DNA of 64,000 nt. It comes from an uncultured Caulobacterales bacterium (lineage in GTDB: Bacteria > Pseudomonadota > Alphaproteobacteria > Caulobacterales > Caulobacteraceae). Below, piece after piece: positions 54,029-63,200 of this stretch (its first letter is position 1; the number at the start of each line of letters is the position of its first letter). Under the pieces are notes generated by a model that saw nothing but the letters and a program-made list of their open reading frames with translations, was not told the origin of the DNA and did no database searches. The stretch lies in NCBI GenBank assembly GCA_903862425.1, contig CAIOYC010000009.1:496001-560000 (forward strand). Direction: 5' to 3'. A program made the translations under genes and the position numbers.

Positions 54029-55788
54029 GCCAGCAGGGCTTCCAGCGTCTCGCCGCGCGCCATGCCGCCGATGTGGATCGACCACCACAGGGCATAGAAC
54101 AGCAGTGGCCAGCGATTGTGCGCCTGGGCCGGATCGGTGAAGACGGCCCGCACGGCGTCGGGGTCGCAGACCTGGCGGATGCCCTCGTGGGCCGGGATGG
54201 TGCGGGCGAGATCGGCGGCGCGCGGCGCGATGAAGCCGGCCACCGGCACGGTGAAGCCCTTCTTCTTCGCCCACGGTTCGGCGGCGGGGCAGTGGCGCTC
54301 AAGCCACTTGCGCAGGATCCACTTGCCGTAACGCCCGCGCACCTTCATCCGGTCGGGCAGGGCGAAGGCGAAGGCCGCCACCTCCCGGTCGAGAAAGGGC
54401 GTACGCCCCTCCAGCCCATGCGCCATCAGGCACCGGTCGAGTTTCAGCAGCAAGTCGTTGGGCAGCCAGGTGGCGATGTCGGCGGCTTGGGCGCGTTGGA
54501 GTGGTGTAGCTCCCCCCGCATGCTCCGCTGTGTCGCGCCAGCGCTGTAGTGCGCTAGCCCCGCCATCCTTCAGGAACGGCGCATCGATCTGCGGTTCGGC
54601 CGCACGTCCGCCAAGCCATTTCGGCCGAAGCGCCCGGCGGTATCGGCCATAGCCGCCGAACAGTTCGTCACCGCCTTCACCGGACAGCACGACCGTGAGT
54701 GTGCCCTTAGCGGCTTCCGCCAGCTTATAGGTGGGGAGGCAAGCGAAGTCGGTGGTAGGGTCATCCAGCGCCCAGGCGATCTCCGGGGCGATGCGCCAAA
54801 AATCCGCCTCTGTGAATACCGTTTCGCGCCAGTCGAGGTTCAGCGCGCGCGCCACCTTCTCCGCCGCGCCTCGCTCGTCGTGCGCCCCTTCTTTCAGAAC
54901 CGTGGCGGTGTCCCAGCCGCAGGTATAGGCCACCACCGGCCGCTGGTTCAGCCGGCTCATTAGGGTGGCGATGGCGGTGGAGTCGATGCCACCTGACAGG
55001 AACAGGCCATAGGGCACATCCGAGCGCTGATGGACCATGACGCTATTCTCCAACACGCGATCCAAGGCGTCGATAGCAGCGTCTTCGTCTCCGCTGATCC
55101 GCGGCCGTTCGGCCAGCCAACTCCCTCCACCCTCGTAGTAGATCGGCGCAATTCCCGGCGGGACAACTTCAAACTCGTCGCCCGGATCAGGCCTATGGAT
55201 GAATCGGAAGACGAAGCCGTCTCCGTCTTCCACAATCTGCGGACAGAGCGAGTAGCCGAGTGCAAGGATTTCCTTTGCCCGTGCGGGAACGAGTTCGCCA
55301 CGGGGCAATGAACGGGGTTCCGAAGCGAAGGCTGTGCTGCCATCGGCCAGCCTCTGCACATAAAGCGGCTTGATTCCGAACGGGTCGCGGACCAGCCAGG
55401 TGCGGCCGTCGGCGCCGATGAGGCAGAAGGCGTACATGCCGCGCAGGCGGGCGAAGGCCTTTTCGCCTTCCATGGCGTAGAGGTGCAGCAGGGGTTCGAA
55501 GTCTGAGCCAGTGGTCAGCTTGTCCTTCAGCCCGAACTCTTCGATCAGCTCGAGGTAGTTGTAGATCTCGCCATTGCCGATCACCGTCGATCCGGCGGCG
55601 TGCAGGGGTTGCCAGCCGCCCTCCAGGTCGATGATCGACAGGCGGGCATGGGCCAGCACCGCGTTGCCGACCCGCTCCACTCGGATGCCGTTGGGCCCAC
55701 GGTGCGCCAGCGTGCCGATCATGGCGCGCACGTCCTTTTCCGCCTGATCCAGGTCGGTGGCGCCGAGGATGCCCGCTATGCCGCACAT
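54025..55788 (-). CDS. asnB: Asparagine synthase (glutamine-hydrolysing)
   Basis: A 587-residue enzyme making asparagine from aspartate, ATP and glutamine. The class II glutaminase domain starts with the nucleophile at Cys2 (CGIAGI), followed by LAHRGPNG and NGEIYNYLEL. The synthetase domain has the pyrophosphatase loop GLFLSGGIDSTAIA (near 265), LSGEGGDELFGGYGRY and EGRTPFLDREVAAF. It could also be an exosortase- or capsule-linked AsnB-like amidotransferase, but no such neighbours exist. Upstream lies a repeat-type double palindrome. Confidence 0.93.
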   Translation of the reverse strand: MCGIAGILGATDLDQAEKDVRAMIGTLAHRGPNGIRVERVGNAVLAHARLSIIDLEGGWQPLHAAGSTVIGNGEIYNYLELIEEFGLKDKLTTGSDFEPLLHLYAMEGEKAFARLRGMYAFCLIGADGRTWLVRDPFGIKPLYVQRLADGSTAFASEPRSLPRGELVPARAKEILALGYSLCPQIVEDGDGFVFRFIHRPDPGDEFEVVPPGIAPIYYEGGGSWLAERPRISGDEDAAIDALDRVLENSVMVHQRSDVPYGLFLSGGIDSTAIATLMSRLNQRPVVAYTCGWDTATVLKEGAHDERGAAEKVARALNLDWRETVFTEADFWRIAPEIAWALDDPTTDFACLPTYKLAEAAKGTLTVVLSGEGGDELFGGYGRYRRALRPKWLGGRAAEPQIDAPFLKDGGASALQRWRDTAEHAGGATPLQRAQAADIATWLPNDLLLKLDRCLMAHGLEGRTPFLDREVAAFAFALPDRMKVRGRYGKWILRKWLERHCPAAEPWAKKKGFTVPVAGFIAPRAADLARTIPAHEGIRQVCDPDAVRAVFTDPAQAHNRWPLLFYALWWSIHIGGMARGETLEALLA

Positions 55789-55800
55789 CCCCCTCCCTTA

Positions 55801-55899
55801 GACCCTGATCGGTTCAAATTGAACCGTGAAGCAGGGTCTACACCTTGAATTTAGAGCATGATTCACGTCCGGATGAGTTCATCCGAAACGATCATACTC
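55801..55899. repeat. Two tandem extragenic palindromes
   Basis: First hairpin 55801-55838: GACCCTG/CAGGGTC outside, CGGTTCAA-A-TTGAACCG inside, all perfect. Second hairpin 55854-55899: GAGCATGAT/ATCATACTC outside (one mismatch) and CGGATGA-GT-TCATCCG inside. The GAGCATGAT edge resembles dispersed intergenic repeats of alphaproteobacteria. Confidence 0.75.
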
Positions 55900-55929
55900 C
55901 AGCCTGCGAAATACGCACACCCAAGCCGC

Positions 55930-55958
55930 TTGAGGGGGCGGAAGTGTTCGGCTATACC
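55930..55958 (+). promoter_or_regulatory. Promoter of tRNA-Met
   Basis: TTGAGG (55930-55935), 17 bases, TATACC (55953-55958), about 50 bases before the tRNA. Both boxes and spacing fit a housekeeping promoter. Confidence 0.65.
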
Positions 55959-56008
55959 CCGCCGCTCGCTCGCAAGCCGCTGTTCATGCGGCCGCGCAGA
56001 CGTGACCC

Positions 56009-56085
56009 GGCTGGGTAGCTCAGATGGTTAGAGCGGAGGATTCATAACCCTCAGGTCGGCAGTTCGATCCTGCCTCCAGCCACCA
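56009..56085 (+). tRNA. Elongator tRNA-Met (CAT)
   Basis: A 77-base cloverleaf: acceptor GGCTGGG/TCCAGCC (last pair G-U), D arm TAGCTCAGATGGTTAGAGC, anticodon loop TTCATAA, T loop TTCGATC and an encoded CCA. The body matches alphaproteobacterial elongator tRNA-Met. It is not an initiator: the first acceptor pair is a regular G-C and the anticodon stem lacks the three G-C pairs. Confidence 0.93.
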
Positions 56086-56295
56086 CATCTCGCCATCCGA
56101 CTGACTATCCTCCGGCAGTCACGCCGATGCTATCCAAGCGTCGCCGGTGTTCAAATCACTTTCCGGCTCGTTCCCGATCCATTCCGCGACGGGCTTGCAT
56201 TCCGTCGCGACTTGAACCATAAGGCCCGACCTCGCCGGCCGGACTTTGGTCCCGCCGGTTCTGTCATTTGCGCTATAGCCTGCCGAGAGACGATC

Positions 56296-56478
56296 ATGGC
56301 CGTTCCCAAGCGAAAAGTATCACCGTCGCGGCGGAACATGCGCCGCGCCCACCACGCCCTCGGCCCCAACGCCTATGTCGAAGACAAGGACACCGGCGAA
56401 CTGAAGCGCCCGCACCACGTCGATTTGAAGACCGGCATGTACAAGGGCCGTCAGGTCCTGACGCCGAAGGAAGACTAA
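56296..56478 (+). CDS. rpmF: 50S ribosomal protein L32
   Basis: Sixty residues: [42 protein letters not shown]. This is the cysteine-free (zinc-independent) form of L32. The ATG at 56296 is chosen at the conserved MAVPKRK; the frame is open upstream. A strong terminator follows 26 bases after the stop, so it is monocistronic. A perfect inverted repeat CGCGACGG/CCGTCGCG lies about 90 bases upstream, in its probable promoter. Confidence 0.97.
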   Translation: MAVPKRKVSPSRRNMRRAHHALGPNAYVEDKDTGELKRPHHVDLKTGMYKGRQVLTPKED

Positions 56479-56504
56479 GCGCTTCCATTTGGTCTGAAAT
56501 CCAG

Positions 56505-56535
56505 CGCCCGGCGATTCGCTCGCCGGGCGTTTTTT
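56505..56535 (+). terminator. Rho-independent terminator of rpmF
   Basis: CGCCCGGCGA and TCGCCGGGCG form a ten-pair stem around TTCGC, followed by six T residues. Confidence 0.92.
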
Positions 56536-56544
56536 GATTCGGGC

Positions 56545-57513
56545 CTACGCCTCTGGACGCCAGCGCATGAAGAGGTCTGGCCAGGCGCTGGCGGTGGCCT
56601 TGGAGACAAGGCCGAAGCCGTGGCCGCCGCTTTCGAACACATGCAGTTCCGAGCGCACCTTCGCCGCCTGCAAAGCGCGAAACAGGCGCCGGCTGTTCTC
56701 CTCCGGGACGATGGGATCGTCGGCGGCGCAGGCGATGAAGGTGGTGGGCGTCTCGGCGGTGACGTGCTTGTCCACGGAAAAGGCGCGCACCTGCTCGGGT
56801 GTCGGGGCGTCCCCCACCAGCATCTGTCGCGTGGCGCCGTGGTTTAGCTCCGCCTCCATGCCGACCACCGGATAGATCAGGCCGGCATAGGCGGGGCGGC
56901 TGGACAGGGCGTCGATCCCGTCCATCGCGGTATAGGTCGAGGCGTGGAAGTGGGTGGAGAGCATCCCGGCCAGATGCCCGCCGGCGGAGAAGCCGATCAC
57001 GCCCACATGGGTCGCATCGACGCCCCAGTGAACCGCCTGGCTGCGAATCACCTTCATGGCGCGCTGCGCATCCTGCAGCGGCACGTTGGCCCCTTGCGCC
57101 CAGCCTTCGCCCGGCAGGCGGTGAACGAGGACGCAGGCGGTGATGCCATGGCCAGTGAGATATCGGGCCATGCCATAGCCCTCATTGTCGAGCACCAGTC
57201 GCTGATAGCCTCCGCCGGGGATGACCAGCATGGCGCGCTTCTGGTCCATGCCGGGCAGAGGGCGGAAAACCTCCAGGCGCGGCTGCGCCACGCCGATCAC
57301 CCCGCCATCGACCCGTTCCACCAGATTGGCCGGCGCCCGTTCGGGCAGGCGGAAGGGCCAGAGCGGAATGCGCTCGCCCACGGGGCCCGATGGGGTAGGC
57401 GAAAGCGGCGCCGTGGGGTTCTGGGTAGCCGGCGGGTTCTGTCTCGCCATCGCCGCGCCGCCGCTGAACGCCGCCAGCCCCAGCCCGAATATCCCCCGCC
57501 GTCCGATCCGCAT
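56545..57513 (-). CDS. Exported alpha/beta hydrolase (esterase/xylan-esterase-like)
   Basis: A 322-residue hydrolase. The N-terminus RIGRRGIFGLGLAAFSGGAAMA looks like a twin-arginine signal. The oxyanion region is VIPGGGYQ (near 98), nucleophile serine in IGFSAGGHLAGML (near 175), acid in AADDPIVPEEN and histidine in GGHGFG (near 300). The fold matches the BD-FAE/acetylxylan-esterase-like group. Substrate unknown. A Pro-rich linker (TAPLSPTPSGP) separates signal and domain. Confidence 0.87.
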   Translation of the reverse strand: MRIGRRGIFGLGLAAFSGGAAMARQNPPATQNPTAPLSPTPSGPVGERIPLWPFRLPERAPANLVERVDGGVIGVAQPRLEVFRPLPGMDQKRAMLVIPGGGYQRLVLDNEGYGMARYLTGHGITACVLVHRLPGEGWAQGANVPLQDAQRAMKVIRSQAVHWGVDATHVGVIGFSAGGHLAGMLSTHFHASTYTAMDGIDALSSRPAYAGLIYPVVGMEAELNHGATRQMLVGDAPTPEQVRAFSVDKHVTAETPTTFIACAADDPIVPEENSRRLFRALQAAKVRSELHVFESGGHGFGLVSKATASAWPDLFMRWRPEA

Positions 57514-57621
57514 CCAGTCCTCTCCCCTTCAGACTAACCCGACCCACGAACGCGCGAAACCCGTCCCGGCTTCCCTGATCCGCGGCGGTGGGCTAAGCCC
57601 GCGCCAACCAGGGGACACTAA

Positions 57622-58911
<1,290 letters not shown>

Positions 58912-58924
58912 AGGATCTGACCCG

Positions 58925-60007
58925 ATGATGCGTCTCGCCGCCGCCGTGATCTCCCTCCTGGCGCTGGCGGGCGCTGCATCGGCCGAAGCCTTGCCGGCCG
59001 CCTGGCATGCGCGGGAGGGCGACTACGTCGCCAAGGACTTCCACTTCAAAAACGGGGAAGTCCTGCCCGAGCTGCGCCAGCACTACAGGACGCTGGGCGA
59101 GCCGAAGCGTGACGCCGCGGGGCATGTGACCAATGCGGTGATGATCCTGCACGGCACCGGCGGCAATGGCGGCAGCTTCATCCGGCCCGTCTTCTCGGAC
59201 GTGCTGTTCAAGCCCGGCGGTGTGCTGGACGCCCAGAAGTATTTCATCATCCTTCCGGACGGGATCGGGCACGGCAAGTCGTCCAAGCCTTCGGACGGGA
59301 TGCATATGCGTTTCCCGAAATACGACTATGCCGACATGGTCGCCGCCCAGCACGCCCTGCTGGTGGATGGGCTGAAGGTGGACGGGCTGCGCCTGATCCT
59401 CGGCACGTCGATGGGCTGTATGCATGCCTTCGTCTGGGGCGAGACCTATCCGGGCTTCTCCCGCTCGCTGGCCCCCTTCGCCTGCCTGCCCACGGCCATC
59501 GCCGGGCGCAACCGGCTGTGGCGGGCGCTTGCGATCCAGTCGATCGAGAAGGATCCGGCGTGGGAGGGCGGGGAGTACAAGGCCGAGCCGGTGGAAGGGC
59601 TGCGCGCCACCGCCATTCTGCTGGCCCTCGCCGGTTCCGCGCCAATCCAGATGCAGAAGGATTTGCCGACCCGCGCGGCGGCGGACGCCCAGGCGGCGCG
59701 GCTTCTGGACAACGCCGCCAACGGCGCGGACGCCAACGACCTGATCTACCAGGTCGATGCCTCGCGCACCTATGATCCCTCCGCAGGTTTGGAGACGATC
59801 ACCGTGCCGGTGCTATGGATCAACTCGGCGGACGACTTCATCAACCCGCCCGAACTCGCCATCGCCGAGACGATGGCCCCGCGCCTGAAGCACGGCCGCT
59901 TCGTCCTCGTCCCGGCCAGCGACAAGACCCACGGCCACGGCACCCACACCTGGGCGTCCGTATGGGAAAAGGACCTGGCCAATCTGATGGCGCAGTCGGA
60001 ACGCTAG
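58925..60007 (+). CDS. Exported MetX-like alpha/beta hydrolase
   Basis: A 360-residue protein with a signal peptide (residues 1-20, AGAASAEA). The fold resembles homoserine O-acetyltransferase: FKNGEVLPELRQHYRTLG, ILHGTGGNGGSF, nucleophile serine in LGTSMGCMHAF (near 165), acid in NSADDFINPPE and histidine in KTHGHGTH. An exported location argues against methionine synthesis, so it is better called a MetX-family hydrolase/acyltransferase. The ATG at 58925 has AAGGA upstream; the codon after it is another ATG. Its stop overlaps that of bpt on the other strand (CTAG). Confidence 0.87.
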   Translation: MMRLAAAVISLLALAGAASAEALPAAWHAREGDYVAKDFHFKNGEVLPELRQHYRTLGEPKRDAAGHVTNAVMILHGTGGNGGSFIRPVFSDVLFKPGGVLDAQKYFIILPDGIGHGKSSKPSDGMHMRFPKYDYADMVAAQHALLVDGLKVDGLRLILGTSMGCMHAFVWGETYPGFSRSLAPFACLPTAIAGRNRLWRALAIQSIEKDPAWEGGEYKAEPVEGLRATAILLALAGSAPIQMQKDLPTRAAADAQAARLLDNAANGADANDLIYQVDASRTYDPSAGLETITVPVLWINSADDFINPPELAIAETMAPRLKHGRFVLVPASDKTHGHGTHTWASVWEKDLANLMAQSER

Positions 60008-60759
60008 GCGTCCGCCGCCCGCTCCTGGGCCGAGAGAAGCCGCCAGCCGCCGAAACGCAGCACCTCCAGCGGATTGAAGCGGGCCTTGTAGTCCATCTTG
60101 CCCGAACCCTGCACCCAGTAGCCAAGGTACACATAGGGCAGGCCCGCCGCCCGCGCCTGGCGCACATGGTCGAGGATCATGAACGAGCCGAGGCTGCGCT
60201 TCTTCAGGTCCGGTTCGTAGAAGCTGTAGACCAGCGACAGGCCGTCCATCAGCACATCCACCAGGATGCAGGCCATCAGGTCGCCGGGACCGTCGGGGGA
60301 GGGCAGGCGGTATTCAATCAGGTGGGTGCGGACGGCGGTGTCCTCCACCATGGCCACATAGTCGAGCCAGGTCATGTCGGCCATGCCGCCGTCGGCGTGA
60401 CGCGCGTCCAGATAGCGACGCAGCAGGTCGAACTGCTCACGCGTCGCCTCCGCCTCCACCAGGTGTCGCGACAGGTCGCCGGAGCGTTCCAGGGTGCGGT
60501 CTTCGGAGCGGGAGAAGCTGTAGTCGCTCACCGGGATTCGGGCGGAGACGCAGGCGTCGCAGTTCTCGCAAGCCGGGCGATAGGCGATGTTCTGCGAGCG
60601 GCGAAAGCCCACCTCGGTCAGCACATCGTTTACCGCGGCGCCATCGGACAGCGGCAGGTGGGCGAACACCTTCCGCTCGTCCCGGCCCTCAAGATAGGGG
60701 CAGGGCGAGGGAGCGGTGAGGAAGAACCTCAGCTTGCGGGTCGCGAAATGCTGCGTCAC
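60004..60759 (-). CDS. bpt: Aspartate/glutamate leucyl- or arginyltransferase
   Basis: A 251-residue aminoacyl-tRNA-protein transferase that tags N-terminal Asp/Glu (Leu or Arg) for the ClpS-ClpAP N-degron pathway. The N-terminal domain has CPYLEGRDERKVFAHL and the cysteine cluster YRPACENCDACVSARIPV. The C-terminal domain has SLVYSFYEPDLKKRSLGSFMILDHV and YVYLGYWVQGSGKMDYKARFNPLEVL. In proteobacteria this group is Bpt; which amino acid is transferred cannot be read from the sequence. Confidence 0.93.
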   Translation of the reverse strand: MTQHFATRKLRFFLTAPSPCPYLEGRDERKVFAHLPLSDGAAVNDVLTEVGFRRSQNIAYRPACENCDACVSARIPVSDYSFSRSEDRTLERSGDLSRHLVEAEATREQFDLLRRYLDARHADGGMADMTWLDYVAMVEDTAVRTHLIEYRLPSPDGPGDLMACILVDVLMDGLSLVYSFYEPDLKKRSLGSFMILDHVRQARAAGLPYVYLGYWVQGSGKMDYKARFNPLEVLRFGGWRLLSAQERAADA

Positions 60760-60847
60760 GGGCCTACGGGGCTAAGCGGTACTGGTGTCCTCGATTAGTC
60801 CTGAACCGCGGTGTTTGTGCAAGCGCACAACCGTCGCGCCGTTGCCC

Positions 60848-61741
60848 TTACTGGCCCGGCGGCAGCACCGGCGCTTCTTTCAACAGCACGATGGCGATGC
60901 GGCGATTGCCGGGCAGGGTGGGGTCGTCGGGATAAAGGGGGTCGGAATTGGCCTTGCCGGAGACCTGATAGACCCGGTCGGGATCGATGCCGGCCTCCTG
61001 CAGCACATTGCGCGAGGCGTTTGCGCGGGCCGCGGACAGCGCCCAGTCGTCGCCGCCCTTCTGGCCCTTGACGGTGGCCGAGGTATGGCCCGCCACGGTA
61101 ATGCGGTTGTGCAGCTGGCTCACCACCTTGGCCACGGCGCGCAGAAGCAGGCGCGCCCGGTCGTTGGGCTTGGCCGAGCCAGGTTCGAACATGGAGCGGC
61201 CCTCCTGGTCGATCAACTGGATGCGCAGGCCTTCGGGGGTCTGGTCCACCAGCACCTGCTTGGACAACTCCGCGAGCTCAGGCATGTCCTGCATGGCCTG
61301 ACGCAGGGATTCGGCGGCAGACTGGAAGTCGTCGGCCTGCTTCTTGGCGGCGGCCGCTTCCATGGCCTGCTCGGCGGGTGACGCGCCGCCCGCCTTGGAG
61401 GCCTTGCCGTCCTTGGCGTCCGGCGGGGCTTCGGGGGCCTGAGCCTGGATGATGGGCTGGGAGCCGTCCGCCTTTGCGCCCTGGTCGCCGAGCGCCGTGC
61501 CCGCCAGGATGCCACCCGAGCCGGAGGTGGACTCAGACACGCTGGCGGGCGCGAAATAGTCGGCGATGCCGCGCTTCTGCTGGGGGCTGGTGGTATTGAT
61601 GAGCCACATGAGCAGGAAGAAGGCCATCATCGCCGTCACGAAATCGGCATAGGCCACCTTCCACGCGCCGCCGTGGTGGCCGCCGGCGACCACCTTCTTC
61701 ACCTTTTTGATCAGGATCGGCGCGTCGGCGTTGTACGCCAT
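60848..61741 (-). CDS. motB: Flagellar motor stator protein MotB
   Basis: A 297-residue stator subunit. Basic N-terminus (IKKVKKVVAGGHHGGAWKVAYADFV); one membrane segment with the proton-carrying aspartate in YADFVTAMMAFFLLMWLI (near residue 32); an Ala/Pro-rich linker; an OmpA-like peptidoglycan-binding domain (ITVAGHTSATVKGQKG, LSAARANASRNVL, NRRIAIVLL). motA is not adjacent, as in Caulobacter. A perfect TTAA-containing palindrome lies 28-48 bases upstream of the start. Confidence 0.96.
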   Translation of the reverse strand: MAYNADAPILIKKVKKVVAGGHHGGAWKVAYADFVTAMMAFFLLMWLINTTSPQQKRGIADYFAPASVSESTSGSGGILAGTALGDQGAKADGSQPIIQAQAPEAPPDAKDGKASKAGGASPAEQAMEAAAAKKQADDFQSAAESLRQAMQDMPELAELSKQVLVDQTPEGLRIQLIDQEGRSMFEPGSAKPNDRARLLLRAVAKVVSQLHNRITVAGHTSATVKGQKGGDDWALSAARANASRNVLQEAGIDPDRVYQVSGKANSDPLYPDDPTLPGNRRIAIVLLKEAPVLPPGQ

Positions 61742-61768
61742 AGGGTTACCTCAAGCTTGATCAGCATG

Positions 61769-61789
61769 CTTAACGGGCACCGCGTTAAG
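61769..61789. promoter_or_regulatory. Perfect 7-7-7 palindrome upstream of motB
   Basis: CTTAACG, spacer GGCACCG, CGTTAAG. Each arm contains a TTAAC half-site on opposite strands. It lies 28-48 bases before the motB ATG, within reach of its promoter; CtrA or another dimeric regulator could bind. Confidence 0.5.
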
Positions 61790-61823
61790 GAGGTGTTGAA
61801 GGGGGCGGGCGGCTTCGGTTTGT

Positions 61824-61839
61824 TGGCAGGCGCGTTGCG
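61824..61839 (+). promoter_or_regulatory. Sigma-54-like promoter sequence
   Basis: TGGCAGG-CGCG-TTGCG fits TGGCACG-N4-TTGCW with two mismatches, keeping the GG-N10-GC core. It points right, with no gene for about 250 bases, so it may be chance or drive an untranslated RNA. Confidence 0.3.
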
Positions 61840-62093
61840 TCTGCTTTGCAAATCAAATCGATGCCGCCTGACGTTCACAACGGGGCCCTAAGCCAACCGA
61901 AAGAGGAAGATCCTAAGCGATTTGCGGCGTTCCGAAGGCCATGCGCGATGTAGAAGCCGCTGGCTAACTCGACACAGAAAAGGGCGACGCCGTGTTGTCG
62001 AGCCTGCTACGATGCAATGCATTCAGGCTAACGACAAATGATGTTGCGATTCGCCAATTCGGTACCGTAGGTTGAAGCTTCGAGGCGAGGGCT

Positions 62094-62735
62094 ATGTCTG
62101 AGGATGACGTCATCGGCGCGTTCAGCGAGGAGCAGGCCGAAATGCTAACCGGCATTTCCCTGAATCAGCTTCGCGCTTGGGACCGGAGGGGCTTTTTTAA
62201 GCCCGAGTACGGGAGCGGCGTGCCCGGTGAGGCTTATGGGAGAGTGTATTCGTTCCACGATCTCGTCGCTCTGCGCGTTTTGAATGAGTTGCGAAACAAG
62301 CACAAGATCACTCTCGCTCATCTTCGGAAGGTCTCTGACGAGTTAGGTGGTTTGTCCAATGACAAGTGGTCTAAACACATAATCTGCGTTCTAGGGAGAA
62401 ACGTTGTCATATATAGCGGTGACAAGAAGATTGAGCCGGTCTCTAAGCAATACGTGGCCGATATACCTCTTAAGGTTGTGATCTCTAGTACCAAGCAAGC
62501 CATCCGCGCACTAAATCAACGTGGATCAGACATGATTGGACAAATTGTCCGCTCTAAGTTCGTCGAGTCATTCGAACCCGTGATCGCCGGTACCCGTGTC
62601 CGTGTCGCGGCAATCAAGAGTTATTATCGAGCTGGCTTTGACACGGCTCGGATCATATCTGAATTTCCAACTCTAACGCCAGCTGATGTCGTCGCAGCTC
62701 TCGCCTACGAGCAAGAAGTTGCCGTAACCGCCTGA
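62094..62735 (+). CDS. Antitoxin-like MerR-HTH/DUF433 protein
   Basis: A 213-residue protein. Residues 10-85 form a MerR-like winged helix (FSEEQAEMLTGISLNQLRAWDRRGFF, VYSFHDLVALRVLNELR, TLAHLRKVSDEL). Residues about 155-210 form a DUF433 helix bundle (FEPVIAGTRVRVAAIKSYYRAGFDTARIISEFPTLTPADVVAALAYEQE), found in VapB-type antitoxins. It is coupled by a one-base overlap (TGATG) to a DUF5615 PIN-like gene, so a toxin-antitoxin pair is inferred. Codon use and base content are poorer in GC than the neighbours, suggesting transfer. Confidence 0.85.
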   Translation: MSEDDVIGAFSEEQAEMLTGISLNQLRAWDRRGFFKPEYGSGVPGEAYGRVYSFHDLVALRVLNELRNKHKITLAHLRKVSDELGGLSNDKWSKHIICVLGRNVVIYSGDKKIEPVSKQYVADIPLKVVISSTKQAIRALNQRGSDMIGQIVRSKFVESFEPVIAGTRVRVAAIKSYYRAGFDTARIISEFPTLTPADVVAALAYEQEVAVTA

Positions 62736-63128
62736 TGGCAGCGAAGGGGCCGAAAATCGGCTTCTTCACGGACGAAAACGTACCGGATTCGATAGGCAAC
62801 TACCTGCGGAATCGGGGGCACAGCGTCGTGCGCACGAGAAGCGTGATGAAGATGGGATCGCCCGATCAAATCGTGGCTGAGGCCGCGCTCAGGGCCGGCC
62901 GAGTTTTGATGAGTTGGGATAAGGACTTCAATGATCAGCGCTTTAGGCAGCCGCGATTTGAACACCTAATGCGAGTGGGGCTTCAGTTGCCCTGAGGTCG
63001 AGGGCGTTGACCGGCTTAAGGCCGAAATGTCCCTGCTGGAATTGGAGTGGACCCTCGCCCAAAAGCGCGGGTCGCCAAACTTCGCGTTCTTGATTGGCTC
63101 AAACCAAATCCGGATTCGGCGCCGCTAA
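62735..63128 (+). pseudogene. DUF5615 PIN-like toxin gene with probable C-terminal frameshift
   Basis: The open frame encodes 86 residues, ending at 62995: GFFTDENVPDSIGNYLRNRGHSVVRT and VLMSWDKDFNDQRF, with the PIN-like acidic residues (DE near 13, D-x-D near 70). Directly after the stop, the +1 frame continues without a stop to 63128 as CPEVEGVDRLKAEMSLLELEW..., which resembles the normal C-terminal half of DUF5615 proteins (CPEPQG..RL...IE.E). Removing one T near 62987 would give about 130 residues. Either a natural mutation has truncated the toxin or the read has an error. The partner is the upstream DUF433 antitoxin-like gene. Confidence 0.7.
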
Positions 63129-63155
63129 GTCCCAACAGGGTAAGCAAGTATATCG

Positions 63156-63176
63156 TGTCCGATATCATTGACATGG
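63156..63176. promoter_or_regulatory. Operator copy 1 of the membrane-protein/XRE module
   Basis: TGTCCGATATCATTGACATGG; 19 of 21 bases match the second copy at 63203. It contains TTGACA (63168-63173), a candidate -35 box, so binding here would block the promoter. Confidence 0.6.
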
Positions 63177-63200
63177 TGTCAGCTTTTGTGCACATCGCAT

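Larger units (their letters stand above)
61742..62093. other. Intergenic region upstream of motB and the DUF433 gene
   Basis: No coding frame is supported. It holds the TTAA palindrome (61769-61789) and a sigma-54-like sequence (61824-61839) on the plus strand. Base composition shifts towards A and T from about 61,840 onward, marking the edge of the accessory segment. Confidence 0.5.
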
